Shown here: piece after piece, positions 11,801 through 21,845 of the stretch
How the letters are laid out: each line of letters starts with the position of its first letter
Numbering within the stretch: position 1 is the first letter of the stretch
Assembly (NCBI GenBank): GCA_004335835.1
Contig: RWJK01000039.1
Span: forward strand, 1 to 25,077
Length of the DNA: 25,077 bases
From: Scenedesmus sp. ARA3
Lineage: Eukaryota; Chlorophyta; Chlorophyceae; Sphaeropleales; Scenedesmaceae
Direction of reading: 5' to 3'
The notes under the pieces: generated by a model
What the model saw: the letters and a program-made list of their open reading frames with translations, nothing else
What the model was told of the DNA's origin: nothing
Databases searched by the model: none
Made by a program: the position numbers and the translations under genes

Positions 11801-12878
11801 CTTTTTCCAAGCTGTCTAGGCGTGCCTTGAAGCCCAGGTGGTCTGCAAAAACCTCCCGCAGCAGCCGCTTGATGGTGCTGATGCTGTCTTTGGTGCTCAG
11901 GCCTGAGCTGCAGCTGCCGTCCGCAGCAGCCTCTTCCTGCAGCACACACCGCCGCACAAAGCATGCAGCAGTCCGAGGGTCAAAACCGGCTGCTGCAGTG
12001 CTCCTTGATGAAACACATGTGTTGATGCCACTGCTGGTTTGGTCTCTTGCTCACGGTGCAAGAATGCAGTCACAGCTGCTGCGTGTTGTTGCAGTGAGCG
12101 CACACACGCAACGCGTGTAAATGAGCAATTCAGATGCTTATAATGACACTGGGGCTGCCACACCTGCAGCATGGCTCATCGCCGCCACTCTGCCCACCTG
12201 CACTGCAGCTAGCGCAGCTGCCGCAGCCTGCCGAGCACTTGCTGCTTGACTGAAGCTCGACAGCAGCACTGCCAGCTCTGCTGCTACCAGCAGCAGCACA
12301 GGCGCGGCAGCCGGTGAGGTCAACCAGGCCAGCAGCCAGTTGCTGCTGCTGTCACCCGGCTGGCCTCCACTGCTGCTCCAAGGCTGCCTAGGCCCGCCAC
12401 CACTGTTGTTGCCATTGCCGCCGCTGCTGCCGTTGCCGCCGCTGGGTTCGGCGCTGCTGCCGCTACCGCTGCCGTTGCCGTTGCTGACTCGTGGCTCGTC
12501 TCCGCCATTGTTTGTGCTGCCTGGTTCACTGCTTGCCCTGCTGCTGACATTTCTTAACCACGCAGGGGTGCTCCTCGGCAGCTGCTGCGCTGTTGCTGCA
12601 TGCTGCCGGTGCTGTGTCCCGACACTGCCATGCTCACAGATGCCAACAACATTCAACTGCAGTGCAGAGACTGCCTGGTGGTGCAGTGAGGGTGGATGTG
12701 CTGCTAGCGCCCTACACTGCACTGCACACCTGCTACGCAGACTGCGGCAGGCTGGCAGGCCTGCGAAGTTGCGGCTGTGGCAAACTACAGTGCTGCTGCT
12801 GTTGGTGCTAGCGATGCCAGGTGTGCCGAGTATATGTTTGGAGAGCATAGGTGTTTTTAGTATTAGCCAGACACGCAC
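8866..12878 (-). CDS. Unidentified protein, possibly a plastid-targeted beta-barrel (OprB-like?)
   Basis: Exons on the minus strand: 12878-12198, 11936-11664, 11437-11267, 10954-10855, 10214-9972 and 9700-9538. The 3' part is 9242-9152 plus 9072-8866, giving about 642 residues. Phases agree throughout. The N-terminus is Ser/Arg/Ala-rich like a transit peptide (in-frame ATG also at 12848). A Gly/Ser/Asn-rich linker follows, then one hydrophobic segment (PAAAPVLLLVAAELAVLL). Next comes a probable coiled coil (about 11890-11790) reading IKRLLREVF then ARLDSLEKAAAEEAEAADD. The rest has alternating, glycine-rich strands such as VRLTGWFSAAG, LAKLQLNGHEGHSLSL, GWGVGLFG and LSICPGALLAVRNGKG. A coiled coil followed by barrel-like strands recalls cyanobacterial porins, but this is inference and no family is recognised with confidence. 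The last exons are uncertain: the frame changes near 9112, explained either by a 79-nt intron (9151-9073) or by one extra T. Confidence 0.55.
10215..10854 (-). other. Large intron 4 of the unidentified gene
   Basis: This is 640 nt between donor gtggga at 10854 and an acceptor ending in ctgctgcag at 10215. Short open frames occur on both strands, but none joins the neighbouring exons in phase with a recognisable sequence. No exon-edge echo was seen. Confidence 0.5.
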
Positions 12879-13326
12879 TCCTGGTTATAGGCCAGGTACT
12901 GAGTCTGCCAGTTCTGCTGCTGGTGCCTGTAGACAGTGATCCAAGAGGAGGATGCAAGCAAACAACTTGATCAGCAGCATAACAGGTAAGCGTGACGACT
13001 TCCGTACTATTTGCGCTCAATTCAGCCATCAACTGAGCGATCCAGCATTGCTCGAAGCCCTGGCACGCGAAGAAACCTGGCATGACGAGAAGAGTTTTCC
13101 GTAGCCACGCTTACACACAGAAAACGAAAAGACCTTCTGGACTTGTGTAGACATCGATATATGCTTGCTGCTGTTGATTGGCAAAGGGAACGATACAGCT
13201 TCAATCAAGCAGTTCAGTTGCTCTCGTTGCTCCTGGTTTGTGTGATCCAGTTGCTTCATCCCGCTATCTCGTCACTTGAATAATCAATCAAGTAATTGGT
13301 AGCTTTGCCTTGGGCCGGCAGCAGCC
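12879..13326. promoter_or_regulatory. Divergent promoter region
   Basis: This 448-nt spacer separates two start codons pointing away from each other (minus ATG at 12878, plus ATG at 13327). It must hold both 5' leaders and both promoters unless an upstream non-coding exon exists. A GATATATGC stretch near 13156 is the only TATA-like element noticed. No coding signal is seen. Confidence 0.45.
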
Positions 13327-16157
13327 ATGGCAGCAGCTACAGCAGGCTACAAGCTAGCAGCTGCACCAAAGGCAGGAGCAGATAGCCAGGGAGTGAAGCA
13401 GCATGCTACCTGGAGTCCGTGAGTGGCTGATCAAACACCAAAACGCCTTTGCATGTGCTGCGTGCTTGTTGATGTGAACTTGAATCTGTTACCTGCCAAA
13501 CCTCCCGTTGACGCACGCCACAATGCTTGCTGTTGTTGCTGTGCAGGTATGATGACAACGGAGGGTGAGTACAGGCAGCAGGCACCTCACCTGCTGCGCA
13601 GCTTGAAACGTGAACTTCAACATACACCTGAGCAGCTTGGGATCCGACAGAGCGCTGCTGGGCATGCTGCAGAGCAGAGCATGGTGTCTTCAAATGCACA
13701 CATGTGTTCTGCAAGCAGCTGTCATGCACGCTGGCGCTGCTGCTGATTGCCCGGGATTGCTGCTTGCAGGACCTGCCTGGCAGTGGCGGGAGCAGACTAC
13801 TGCATAGTGGCAGCCACCACCCGCATGTCGACAGGCTACAGCATCCTGACTCGCAGGAGCACCAAGATCCTGCAGCTGTGAGTGCCGTAAGGCTGTTGAA
13901 ACAGGGGTTGCTGCGCAGCAGCTGCTGTTTGTGCAAGCCGCGAGCAGGGTTGTAGCCGCACAGCAGCCATGCGCGGAAAGTATTATTTTCAAGATCAGCC
14001 AGATTCAACAGCCAGCCTGCTCCACAGCAGCAGCAGTAGAGCGCAGCTGCAGCTGTATGCAACTGCATGCTTCTGCACATTCCTCCTTGGCCCAGCTAAA
14101 CGTCAGCACATGCATGCGTCGCCAATCACCTTTTGAATCAACATCTGGCTGGCGTCAACTCGAGCCATGCCAGCCGGGATGGCAAGCGCATTACATGTAT
14201 GCACGCCGACAAAGCACACCCACGTTGCTGCTTTGTCTGCTTTATCATCGTCTTTGCTCACACCTGCAGCACGGACAAGTGCGTGATCGCCTCTGGGGGC
14301 TGCCACGTGGACATGAACAGCTGTCCTCACACACAACACACACCCTCACACCACTGCTGCCGCTTCCTCCGCATCTCTTTCTGCTGTTGCTCTACACACT
14401 CGCAGCACGGACAAGTGCGTGATCGCCTCCGCGGGCTGCCAGGTCGACGTGAGCAGCTGTGCAAACATACACCACCCACTTTACTGCTGCTGTTATGTCT
14501 TCGTGTTGTGCCTTCTCTTCGTGTGCGCTGCATCTGATTGCAGCACGGACAAGTGCGTGATCGCCTCTGCGGGCTGCCAGGTGGACATGAAGGCGCTGCA
14601 GAAGCTGCTGCAGTCCCGCAATGTGATGTTCCAGCACAACCACGGCAAGCCCATGTCCTGCAAGGGCGCTGCGCAGCTGCTGAGCAACACGCTCTACTAC
14701 AAGCGCTTCTTCCCCTACTACACCTTCAACCTGTGCGCAGGCCTGGACGAGGAGGGTGAGCGCTGGCTGCTTCATGAAGCACACACATGCATCGCATGTG
14801 CAGCTTGAGTTGTATGCTGTACTGCTGGCGCTTCTTCCCCTCCTTCACCTTCAACCTGTGCGCGGGCCTGGACGAGGAGGGTGAGGGGGCAAATGCTGCA
14901 CACAGCACACTTGCATCGCATAAGCATCTAGAAAAGCACTACAATTGCTTCTGGCCCTGCTACATCCTCAACATTCATTAACCTCTTACAAACAAAACGC
15001 CGCGGCTGCTTTGTTGTTGGCAACACTCTCACCGCGCTGCTGCAACAACTTTCTCGACACGCAGGCAAGGGTGCTGTGTACACGTACGATGCCATCGGCT
15101 CCTACGAGCGCACCGGCTACAGCTGTCAGGGCAGCGGCAAGGACCTGATGCAGCCGGTGCTGGACAACCAGCTCAAGGCGGCCAGCCCGCTGCTGGTGCC
15201 CGCGCGGGTGAGTCTTGCTTTGTTTGTTCCATGGTGCTTGATGTGCCGCACTCCGCTGGCTGTCTGTGATGTTATCAAGTATTTCAGGCAGCCAGTCCGC
15301 TGCTGGTGCGCGCGCGGGTGACTCATTGTGTGCAGGCTGTGCTTTCATGATGTGTGGCGACTGCTGCGGTGTTGTAAGTGTGAGGCAGGCAAGTGGGGTG
15401 TGGACTGCGTCCGTCGTGTTCTGCTGTGTGCATGCGGTGTGCAACATGCACCTAAGCAGTCCTGTGCATCTGTTTTGCCCCAGACACAGCTCTTTCTCCT
15501 CTTCTGACTGGTTGCTCAACAACAATCCCTGTCTCCTGTTGCCGCAACCTGCTCTCCCCTCCTTTCTCCCCCATCAGAACTCCACCACCACACTGCCGCT
15601 GGAGCAGGCCATTGACTTGGTCAAGGATGCCTTTGTGTCTGCAGGCGAGCGCGACATCTACACGGTGAGCGGTCAAATGAGAGCTGAGGCACACTGGCTG
15701 AGTGACATTTGTGGCGCGCTGCGGTCACTTGTGTTGCTGCTGTTGCTGGTGCCGTAGTACGCGTGTACATGCTTGTGCAGCTGCTGTGTGAATGTGCTGG
15801 TGTGTGCATGCTGACAGCGTGCATCGCCGTCAACTCCGCAGCACACACACCACGGTGGGCGCGGCATCTGCTAGCGGTTACATCATCAAGTAGCACATTG
15901 CTAGGCTGTTGATGGATAGCATCAAGCGTTTGCAACGCCTAGCTGTGCTGGTGGTCTCATGTTGTACTACCACCATGTGCAGGGTGACTTCGTGGAGGTG
16001 CTGATATGTATCAACACAATTCCCTGTAGCAATTAGGTTTGTTTTCAAAAACGTACACGGTGTCACGCTTGTTTGTGTGCAGGGCGACTACGTGGAGGTG
16101 CTGATCATCACCAAGGACGGCATCCGCAGGGAGGAGCTGCAGCTCAAGCTGGACTGA
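13327..16157 (+). CDS. PBF1: 20S proteasome subunit beta type-1 (beta6), 244 aa
   Basis: Seven exons: 13327-13418, 13547-13564, 13770-13877, 14544-14755, 15065-15207, 15578-15664 and 16083-16157. All are GT-AG and in phase, 735 nt with TGA. The protein is a structural beta-ring subunit of the 20S core particle. Human PSMB1 and plant PBF1 are its counterparts; this subunit type does not carry proteolytic activity. Diagnostic stretches in order are WSPYDDNGGTCLAVAGADYC, TRMSTGYSILTR, LSNTLYYKRFFPYYTFN, GLDEEGKGAVYTYDAIGSYE, LDNQLKAASPLL and AGERDIYTGDYVEVL, ending GIRREELQLKLD. The length is slightly above the plant protein because of an alanine-rich N-terminal extension. Exon 2 is only 18 nt. 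Introns contain five exon-edge echoes. The ATG at 13327 sits in a good context (gcagccATGg), and the spliced phase supports it. Confidence 0.95.
14270..14324 (+). repeat. Echo 1 of PBF1 exon 4 head
   Basis: Acceptor ctgcag followed by c-acg-gac-aag reading TDKCVIASGGCHVDMN. The true exon 4 at 14544 reads TDKCVIASAGCQVDMK. After this the similarity ends. Confidence 0.9.
14406..14460 (+). repeat. Echo 2 of PBF1 exon 4 head
   Basis: Reads TDKCVIASAGCQVDVSSC. Two silent changes and an ATG-to-GTG change separate it from the true exon. The change has created a strong donor-like gtgagc at 14449, so this copy could in principle act as a tiny cassette exon. Its length would shift the frame if it were included. 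Confidence 0.88.
14822..14880 (+). repeat. Echo of PBF1 exon 4 tail with donor
   Basis: Reads RFFPSFTFNLCAGLDEEG followed by gtgagg, matching the true tail RFFPYYTFNLCAGLDEEG followed by gtgagc at 14756. It lies just downstream in intron 4, with frame and donor preserved. Confidence 0.9.
15288..15318 (+). repeat. Echo of PBF1 exon 5 tail
   Basis: Copies the last ~30 nt of exon 5: GCAGCCAGTCCGCTGCTGGT then cgcgcgcgggtgac. It includes the donor position, changed from gtgagt to gtgact. It lies 80 nt downstream of the true donor at 15208. Confidence 0.85.
15982..16005 (+). repeat. Echo of PBF1 exon 7 head
   Basis: Acceptor gtgcag followed by GDFVEVLI, mirroring the true exon 7 head GDYVEVLI at 16083. 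It lies 101 nt upstream. Confidence 0.85.
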
Positions 16158-17011
16158 GCAGCAGCAGCAGCAAGGCGGAGCGCAAGCAGACTGATGTGTC
16201 ACCGTCACCCGCCAGCCATAATGCTGTCGTGGTGCCAGGTGGATGGTGGTGAGGTCATGCTGGAAATAGCATGATGATCCAGCCATCCCCACTACACGTA
16301 TGCTTCACGAAGTTTGCAAAGTTGGTAGTTTGTGGGTGAGAAGAGGTGGGACACGGCAGTAATGATGCCTGACGGATCAGAATGAGTGTCCAATGCAGCT
16401 GCAGTGTGTGCTGCTGGCGCGTGCTGCTCTGCTGATGTCGGGAGCTGCACGTGAAAGGTTCATGATTGCGTTTAGATGTGCTGGGCTGGACTGGTGTGGC
16501 TGGGCATCGGTTTTTATTGTAACATCTTTGTACAATACCAGGGCTTTGGTCTCAAGTCAGCCTTCTGTGACAGAGCACAACACTTGTGTGGATGGTGGAT
16601 CCATTGGTACATTACAAAAAGAGCATTAGTTCTGGCGTGTTGGATCAGTTAGCAGCAACGAGACGTGTCTCCAGGCACTGGGTACTCACCCAGCTCAGTG
16701 CGCACAAACCACACCAGTTGCTGCAGTCAAGCTTTTTGTTCTGAACAACATCCTTTGCGTAGTTGTAGCTAAACGCCGAGCAACGTACCTGACGCTGATC
16801 AAACTTCGGGTGAGTGCGTTGCACGCCCAAGGCGCTCCTGCGAGTGTCTCTCGCGTGCGCTTGCTGCGATCCTGGCTGCATACGTATCAACATCTGCAGA
16901 AAATCAGCCTTGACGTCGCTCAATCCCCTGGCTCTGCTCAATTGCACCTGCTGCTTTACTTCACCTGGCTCAACAGCAGCAGGTACACTTGCAGCAGCAG
17001 CTGGCCAACGC
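16158..17011. other. PBF1 3' UTR and GPAT9 upstream region
   Basis: TGTAA at 16518-16522, 360 nt past the PBF1 stop, is a likely polyadenylation signal. The rest up to 17011 should hold the GPAT9 promoter and leader. The frame of GPAT9 exon 1 stays open upstream to 16814, but the peptide there is Cys/Leu-rich and unlike the family, so I did not extend the gene. Confidence 0.5.
16518..16522 (+). terminator. Candidate polyadenylation signal TGTAA (PBF1)
   Basis: TGTAA is the usual chlorophyte polyadenylation signal. It occurs here in an AT-rich stretch (tttttattgtaacat) downstream of PBF1. Confidence 0.5.
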
Positions 17012-19692
17012 ATGGTGCAGAATACGCCTCGGCAAGGCGAGCGTGCCCTGCCTCGACAGCTCAGCGGCAGTTTTTCAGGCGATGGCCGCACGCAGCAGTA
17101 CCTGCCAGGGCTCACTATGCCTGCAGGACACCAGCTGCCAGACAGCCTCACCACAGCAGAGGATGGAGATGCAGATGTGGATGGGCTGGAGATAGAGAAG
17201 GCATATGTGGAGGTGCGTGTGCTAGTTCCGTTGTTTTTGCAGCAGGTACAGCAGCTGTAGCAGCAGGATGAGGTGCCAGCTGCACACAGGGTGCCGCTGT
17301 TGCTGGCAGCGCAGCACTTGCGCAGAGGCCTCAGGCATGCAGTGGGACACTGCTGGTGTCAGTGGATGCCGCATGTTCCTTGGTGTGTTTCAGCCTGCAT
17401 GCGCACGATGTTGATCTGCTCTGTGCACCACTCCAGCACTTCTCGTGGGTTGCATGCATCCACCAGCAGCGCGACAAGAGGCACCGCATCATGTCATGTT
17501 TCTGTTAAGTTATGTGTTAACATTCACAAACCCCACAGGCGGAGGCTGAGCGGCTGCAGTCGCAGCAGAAGTCTCTGCTGGCTGTCATGCTCAACATCAA
17601 CAGCGTGCTGACTGATGCAGCAGCAGCCATGGTGGACGACTCCTTCCTCAAGTGCTTCACCAGCGCAGCGCCAGACCCCTGGAACTGGAACTTCTACCTG
17701 GCCCCCATCTGGTGAGGCCAGCAGCAGCAGCAGCAGCAGCTTGCCAATTGATTGATGTTAAGAGTAACCTGAGTTTGGTGACAGCACAGTGCAGAACTGG
17801 AACTTCTACCCGGTGCCATATGGGTTGTACGTAACATGTTCGTGTCACCAGCTGATATCAAGGCTTTGCAGCGCAGTGCTGCAAGGATGCAGCCTTGACA
17901 GTATGCATCGCTCGCGAGCAGCATGTACAGTAGTTCAGTGCTGCAGCAGCAGACTCCAGCAACAAGGCAGACCAATACACCAGCTTCAAGCCTCCTCTCA
18001 TATCTTCTGTGCAGCGCAGCTCACTATCTTGTTCTGCCCTGCCCACTGCACCTTCCGTTCATGGCTGCTGCCCCGCAGGCTGCTAGGTATGCTGTTCCGG
18101 CACCTGGTGCTGTTCCCGCTGCGCCTCACGCTGCTGCTGACTTCACACCTGCTCTTCTTCATGGTGTTCTTCACCGTGAAACTCGGCATGCCGAGCTCAG
18201 CACTCAAGCTCCGAGTCGAGCAGCGACTCATCCGATTCCTATGCGGCATGTATGTGGCATCTTGGACGGGTGTCATCAAATTCCACGGGCCCAAGCCAGT
18301 GCCTGAGGGAGGGCATGTGTGGGTGGCAAACCACACCAGCATGATTGATTACATCATCCTGAGCAGCTACACCGCGTTTGCGGTCATCATGCAGCTGCAC
18401 CCGGGATGGGTGGGGTTCCTGCAGACCACTGTGCTGGACAGCCTGGGCTGCCTGTGGTTCAACCGCACTCAGGTGAGATGCAGCGTGTTGAGCGGGTAGA
18501 GGCACAGTGGATTTGAGCAAAAAGCATGCAGCTGCAGCAGGAACATGCAGCAGCAGCAGGAGCAACAGCAGCAGGAGCAGCTTCTGGTACAGTAAGCCAT
18601 GCTGGCAGGTGCAGCCTGCTTGTCCTGCAGCCATGGTTGTGTGCGCATCTTTCACTCGCACTTTCTTCAATGGTTCTCCTCTTGACATTTTTCTTGTGCT
18701 GTCTACGTGGGCCAGGCCAAGGACCGCTCGCTGGTGGCGCAGCGCATGGCGGATCATGTGGCCGACCCCAACACCACACCACTGCTCATCTTCCCTGAGG
18801 GCACCTGCGTCAACAACTTTCATTCACCCTGGCCTGACGTCCATCTCATGCTCTCTTTACTGCGGCGTGCTTGCTGTCTTCAGGCCAAAGGTTGCGCCCT
18901 CACAGGCATGCACACGCTGTCATTGACGCCCTGAGTCTGCTCTCTTGTGCTGTCTTTGTTTGCTGTTGTCAGGCCAAGGACCGCTCGCTGGTGGCGCAGC
19001 GCATGGCGGACCACGTGGCAGACTCCAACACCACACCACTGCTCATCTTCCCAGAAGGCACCTGCGTCAACAGCTGCCACTCTCACAATTTTTCTCACTC
19101 TCTCTCACGCTCGTTTCGCTCTGTTGCTGCCTTCAGTGCAAGGAATGCATGCACACAATCTACAACCACGTTGTGTCATCGTTTTGTCGTCTCTCTTTGC
19201 TGTTGTCAGGCCAAGGACCGCTCGCTGGTGGCGCAGCGTATGGCAGACCACGTGGCTGATCCCAACACCACGCCGCTGCTCATCTTCCCAGAAGGCACCT
19301 GCGTCAACAACGAGTACTGCGTGATGTTCAAACGAGGCGCATTTGACATGGGCGCAACAGTGCACCCAGTGGCCATCAAGTATAACAAGATCTTTGTGGA
19401 CGCATTCTGGAACAGCAAGCGGCTCAGCTTTACGCAGCACCTCGTGCGGCTGATGAGCAGCTGGGCAGTTGTGTGCGATGTGTGAGTGAAGCAGTTAGGA
19501 CAGTTGTTGGGTCGCAAGCAGGTTGAATGTGCGGCTTTTCAACGATCATGTGGTGCTCTGTTTTGCAACTGGGTTGCATGCACGTGCTTTGCATACGCAT
19601 GCGCTCCCACGTGCAGTCAATCTGGCATGCCGTGTGCTAGCTGCAGTGCCATTGCCTGTGCTGTTGCCAATGCTGCCCTTGTCGCCAACAAG

Positions 19693-19739
<47 letters not shown>

Positions 19740-20642
19740 AGGTATTTCCTAGAGCCGCAGAGCAGGCGTGAGGATGAGAGCGTGGACGAGTTTGCGGCAC
19801 GCGTGCAGGCCATGATTGCAAAGCAGGCAAGCGGCACAGCAGCAGGCAGTATATCGCAGAAAAGAGCTTTAGGCAGTGTCAGCAGCATATAACACTGCCG
19901 AGCCAGGCTCCTGCATAGCAGGCGCACCTCTTCAGCAGCAGCAGGCAGCGTGCTATCCTGCTGGCTGCTTACAAGGACATTGGCAAAGCAGTGAAGGCGG
20001 CAGTAGAGTACTTGCAGGGAGTGAGGTGCAGCTGGCAGCAGACGGACCTGCTTGTGCTTGCAAGTTAAACGGCGGCTTTTTGCCGACTAGTGCCGTTGAC
20101 ATGCAAGAGGATATTGATACGTGGGCTGACATGCTGCTGCTGCTGCTGCTGCCGCCTCAGGCCAAGCTGCGCGTGGTGCCGTGGGACGGCTACCTCAAGT
20201 ACTACAACCTGGGGGAGAAGCACCCGGGGCTCATCGAGAAGCGGCGCAAGGTGAGTTTGATTGGTTCTTGAGCCACAACAAGCCTCAGTGTACTACGACA
20301 AGCCACAACAAACCTGCAACAATACGTTACTTTCTAGTGATCTGTACTAGAACCTGGGCGATAAACACCCGGGGCTGATTAAAAAGCGGCGCAGCGTGGA
20401 ATATTATGCTGACATAACCCTAGAGTAGACTTGTGTTTGATCATGGCATGGATTACTCTTTGGATAAAGTCCATGTTGTCATAGTGAGCTGGCGTGCTGG
20501 GTATGCCACACGGTCTGCCTAGCTCCAATGTACGGCTGTGTGTTCATGTGATGTTGCTGCTGCCTGCCGAAGGTGTTTGCTGACCAGCTGAAGACATTCC
20601 TACCAGCAGGCGGTGCGGTGGGCAGCAGCAAGCAGGAAGCAG

Positions 20643-20680
<38 letters not shown>

Positions 20681-20710
20681 GGAAAGAAGGGCAGCAAGAA
20701 GGCAAACTGA
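17012..20710 (+). CDS. GPAT9: Glycerol-3-phosphate acyltransferase 9 (ER sn-1 GPAT), 450 aa
   Basis: Seven exons: 17012-17212, 17539-17711, 18079-18472, 19210-19481, 19742-19826, 20161-20250 and 20573-20710. The total is 1353 nt, in phase throughout. The enzyme acylates glycerol-3-phosphate at sn-1, the first step of ER phospholipid and triacylglycerol synthesis. Acyltransferase blocks are complete: NHTSMID (HX4D catalytic motif), GCLWFNRTQ, FPEGTC and VHPVAIKYN. Family-specific stretches include DPWNWNFYLAPIW, SWTGVIKFHGPKP, KIFVDAFWNSK and VPWDGYLKYYN. A hydrophobic membrane segment lies in exon 3 (LFRHLVLFPLRLTLLL). The C-terminus has an alanine run from a CAG tract and a lysine-rich end (KKGSKKAN). 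Intron 5 appears to use a GC donor (cag followed by gcaagc at 19827). Introns carry four exon-edge echoes. The ATG at 17012 is the best start, but N-termini vary in this family. Confidence 0.93.
17791..17818 (+). repeat. Echo of GPAT9 exon 2 tail
   Basis: Reads NWNFYPVPYG against the true exon 2 tail NWNFYLAPIW (end 17711). It lies about 80 nt inside intron 2, and the donor is degraded. Confidence 0.8.
18716..18817 (+). repeat. Echo A of GPAT9 exon 4 head (acyltransferase block III)
   Basis: A 102-nt copy with acceptor gggccag. It encodes the same 34 residues as the true exon 4 start at 19210, from AKDRSLVAQ to FPEGTCVNN. The two differ at ten nucleotides, all third-position silent changes. 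Similarity stops abruptly after AACAAC, and a stop codon follows in frame near 18932. Confidence 0.95.
18973..19071 (+). repeat. Echo B of GPAT9 exon 4 head
   Basis: The second copy of the same segment, with acceptor tgctgttgtcag shared with the true exon at 19210. It has six silent and two replacement differences from the true exon (Pro to Ser, Asn to Ser). The spacing A-B-true is 257 and 237 nt, so the intron tail is part of the repeated unit. Confidence 0.95.
19694..19741 (+). repeat. (CTG)15 tract ending in the exon 5 acceptor CAG
   Basis: Fifteen CTG units followed directly by CAG, which is the GPAT9 exon 5 acceptor. The pure triplet tract occupies the whole polypyrimidine-tract position. 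Confidence 0.9.
20350..20392 (+). repeat. Echo of GPAT9 exon 6 tail
   Basis: Reads NLGDKHPGLIKKRR against the true tail NLGEKHPGLIEKRRK (end 20250). The donor is degraded to gcgtgg. It lies 100 nt downstream in intron 6. Confidence 0.88.
20646..20678 (+). repeat. (CAG)11 coding tract, alanine run in GPAT9
   Basis: Read in the GCA frame, giving an alanine run near the C-terminus just before the lysine-rich end. Likely length-polymorphic. Confidence 0.85.
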
Positions 20711-21692
20711 GCACAAGCCCAGCTGTGAGATTTGGCTGCTAGCATATGCCATGCATGGCAAGTCGTGTGTTACACTCAGCAAATGCTTGCTCCAAGCTGA
20801 GTCAGCAGCCGAGGCATATGACTTGCATCTGCACGTCGGGTGCTGTTAACATGGAGTTTTGCTGCTGTGTCATGCAGCATCCGTTGTAAAGTGAGTGGAG
20901 ACAGCTTATCAATCACTGGAGTTTCAAGTACTTCAACAACACACTCATTGACACCGGGATTGAGCTCATGATCATGTTTGCCAGTGTACACCAGTGAGCG
21001 CCTATCCTTGTGGTGTTTGTCTCAAATGGCTAGCGCAATGAGCTGGCAATCCAGACGCGGCATTTGAAGCCTGCGGATGTGCTGAATTGGTTAATGATCA
21101 AACGCAAATTGAACAGCAGTTCGGAGCGTGTATAACCGTGTTGGCGCAGCGCCAGCTTGCAGACCAGCATGATGCTGCAGCCTCAGGCAGTGCTGCTGCT
21201 TCCTTCGTGCAATGCGGTACTGTAGAGCTGGGCGCACGATACGATCCCGCTTCTTTCTTCCTGCAACACACACTTGGTAGAGGAGTGCTATGCGCACGGT
21301 ACGTGATCGCTCACGACGTTGTCGGCCCAAGCAGACATGCACACTGGTTGGTGTCCGACACATGGCATGTGGCCGCTTTCGCGCATCTTTCACTGCCTCG
21401 AATTCGCACAAGCCCCGCAATATTATTTACAACTCATTTCAACAAAAGTAATTTGCTGGCAGATCCGTCGAACTGCATCGAGCTGTTAACGTTGGACTGC
21501 AGGCGCCGGTGGTTTAACGGTTGGCAGCTACCACGTGCTTCCACAGCTGCGCGTGTCACACATCGCGTGTAGCACGGCATACATTTACCATAGCTTAATG
21601 AGATGTGTGGTCCCGGGTCAGCTGCTGCATACTCTGGCACGCACTGTTACAGTTCCCCGCCTTGTTTCGCTGTGTAGATCGACAACGCGCAG
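20711..21692. other. GPAT9 3' UTR and CotH upstream region
   Basis: TGTAA at 20885-20889 lies 175 nt past the GPAT9 stop and is a likely polyadenylation signal. From there to 21692 I found no exon with family similarity. Open frames at 21087-21572 are compositionally unremarkable and were not called. Confidence 0.5.
20885..20889 (+). terminator. Candidate polyadenylation signal TGTAA (GPAT9)
   Basis: Chlorophyte-type TGTAA within the expected distance downstream of the GPAT9 stop codon. Confidence 0.5.
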
Positions 21693-21728
21693 GTGTACAA
21701 ATCCATCATGATCAGAATGATTCAAAGC

Positions 21729-21793
21729 ATGAAGTTGGCATTACTGCCATTGCTAGTACTACTGGTGCAAACCGGCTGGACTGTAGGCTCCTT

Positions 21794-21845
<52 letters not shown>

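Noticed and set aside
16810..17271. Alternative frame over GPAT9 exon 1 as a separate gene
   Set aside because: The frame ending EIEKAYVE joins in phase to GPAT9 exon 2; the other frames have no family likeness.
18716..19311. Tandem acyltransferase genes or pseudogenes
   Set aside because: Only the first 102 nt of one exon is repeated; no other GPAT9 exon is duplicated, so these are exon-head copies.
19546..19927. Open frames with poly-Ser, poly-Gln or poly-Ala runs
   Set aside because: They are six-frame readings of the (CTG)15 tract before GPAT9 exon 5.
20747..20760. Palindrome TGCCATGCATGGCA
   Set aside because: A 14-bp palindrome in a 3' UTR with no partner or known element; expected occasionally by chance.
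21087..21572. A 161-codon open frame between GPAT9 and CotH
   Set aside because: No recognisable motif, no supporting splice context, and composition similar to surrounding non-coding DNA.
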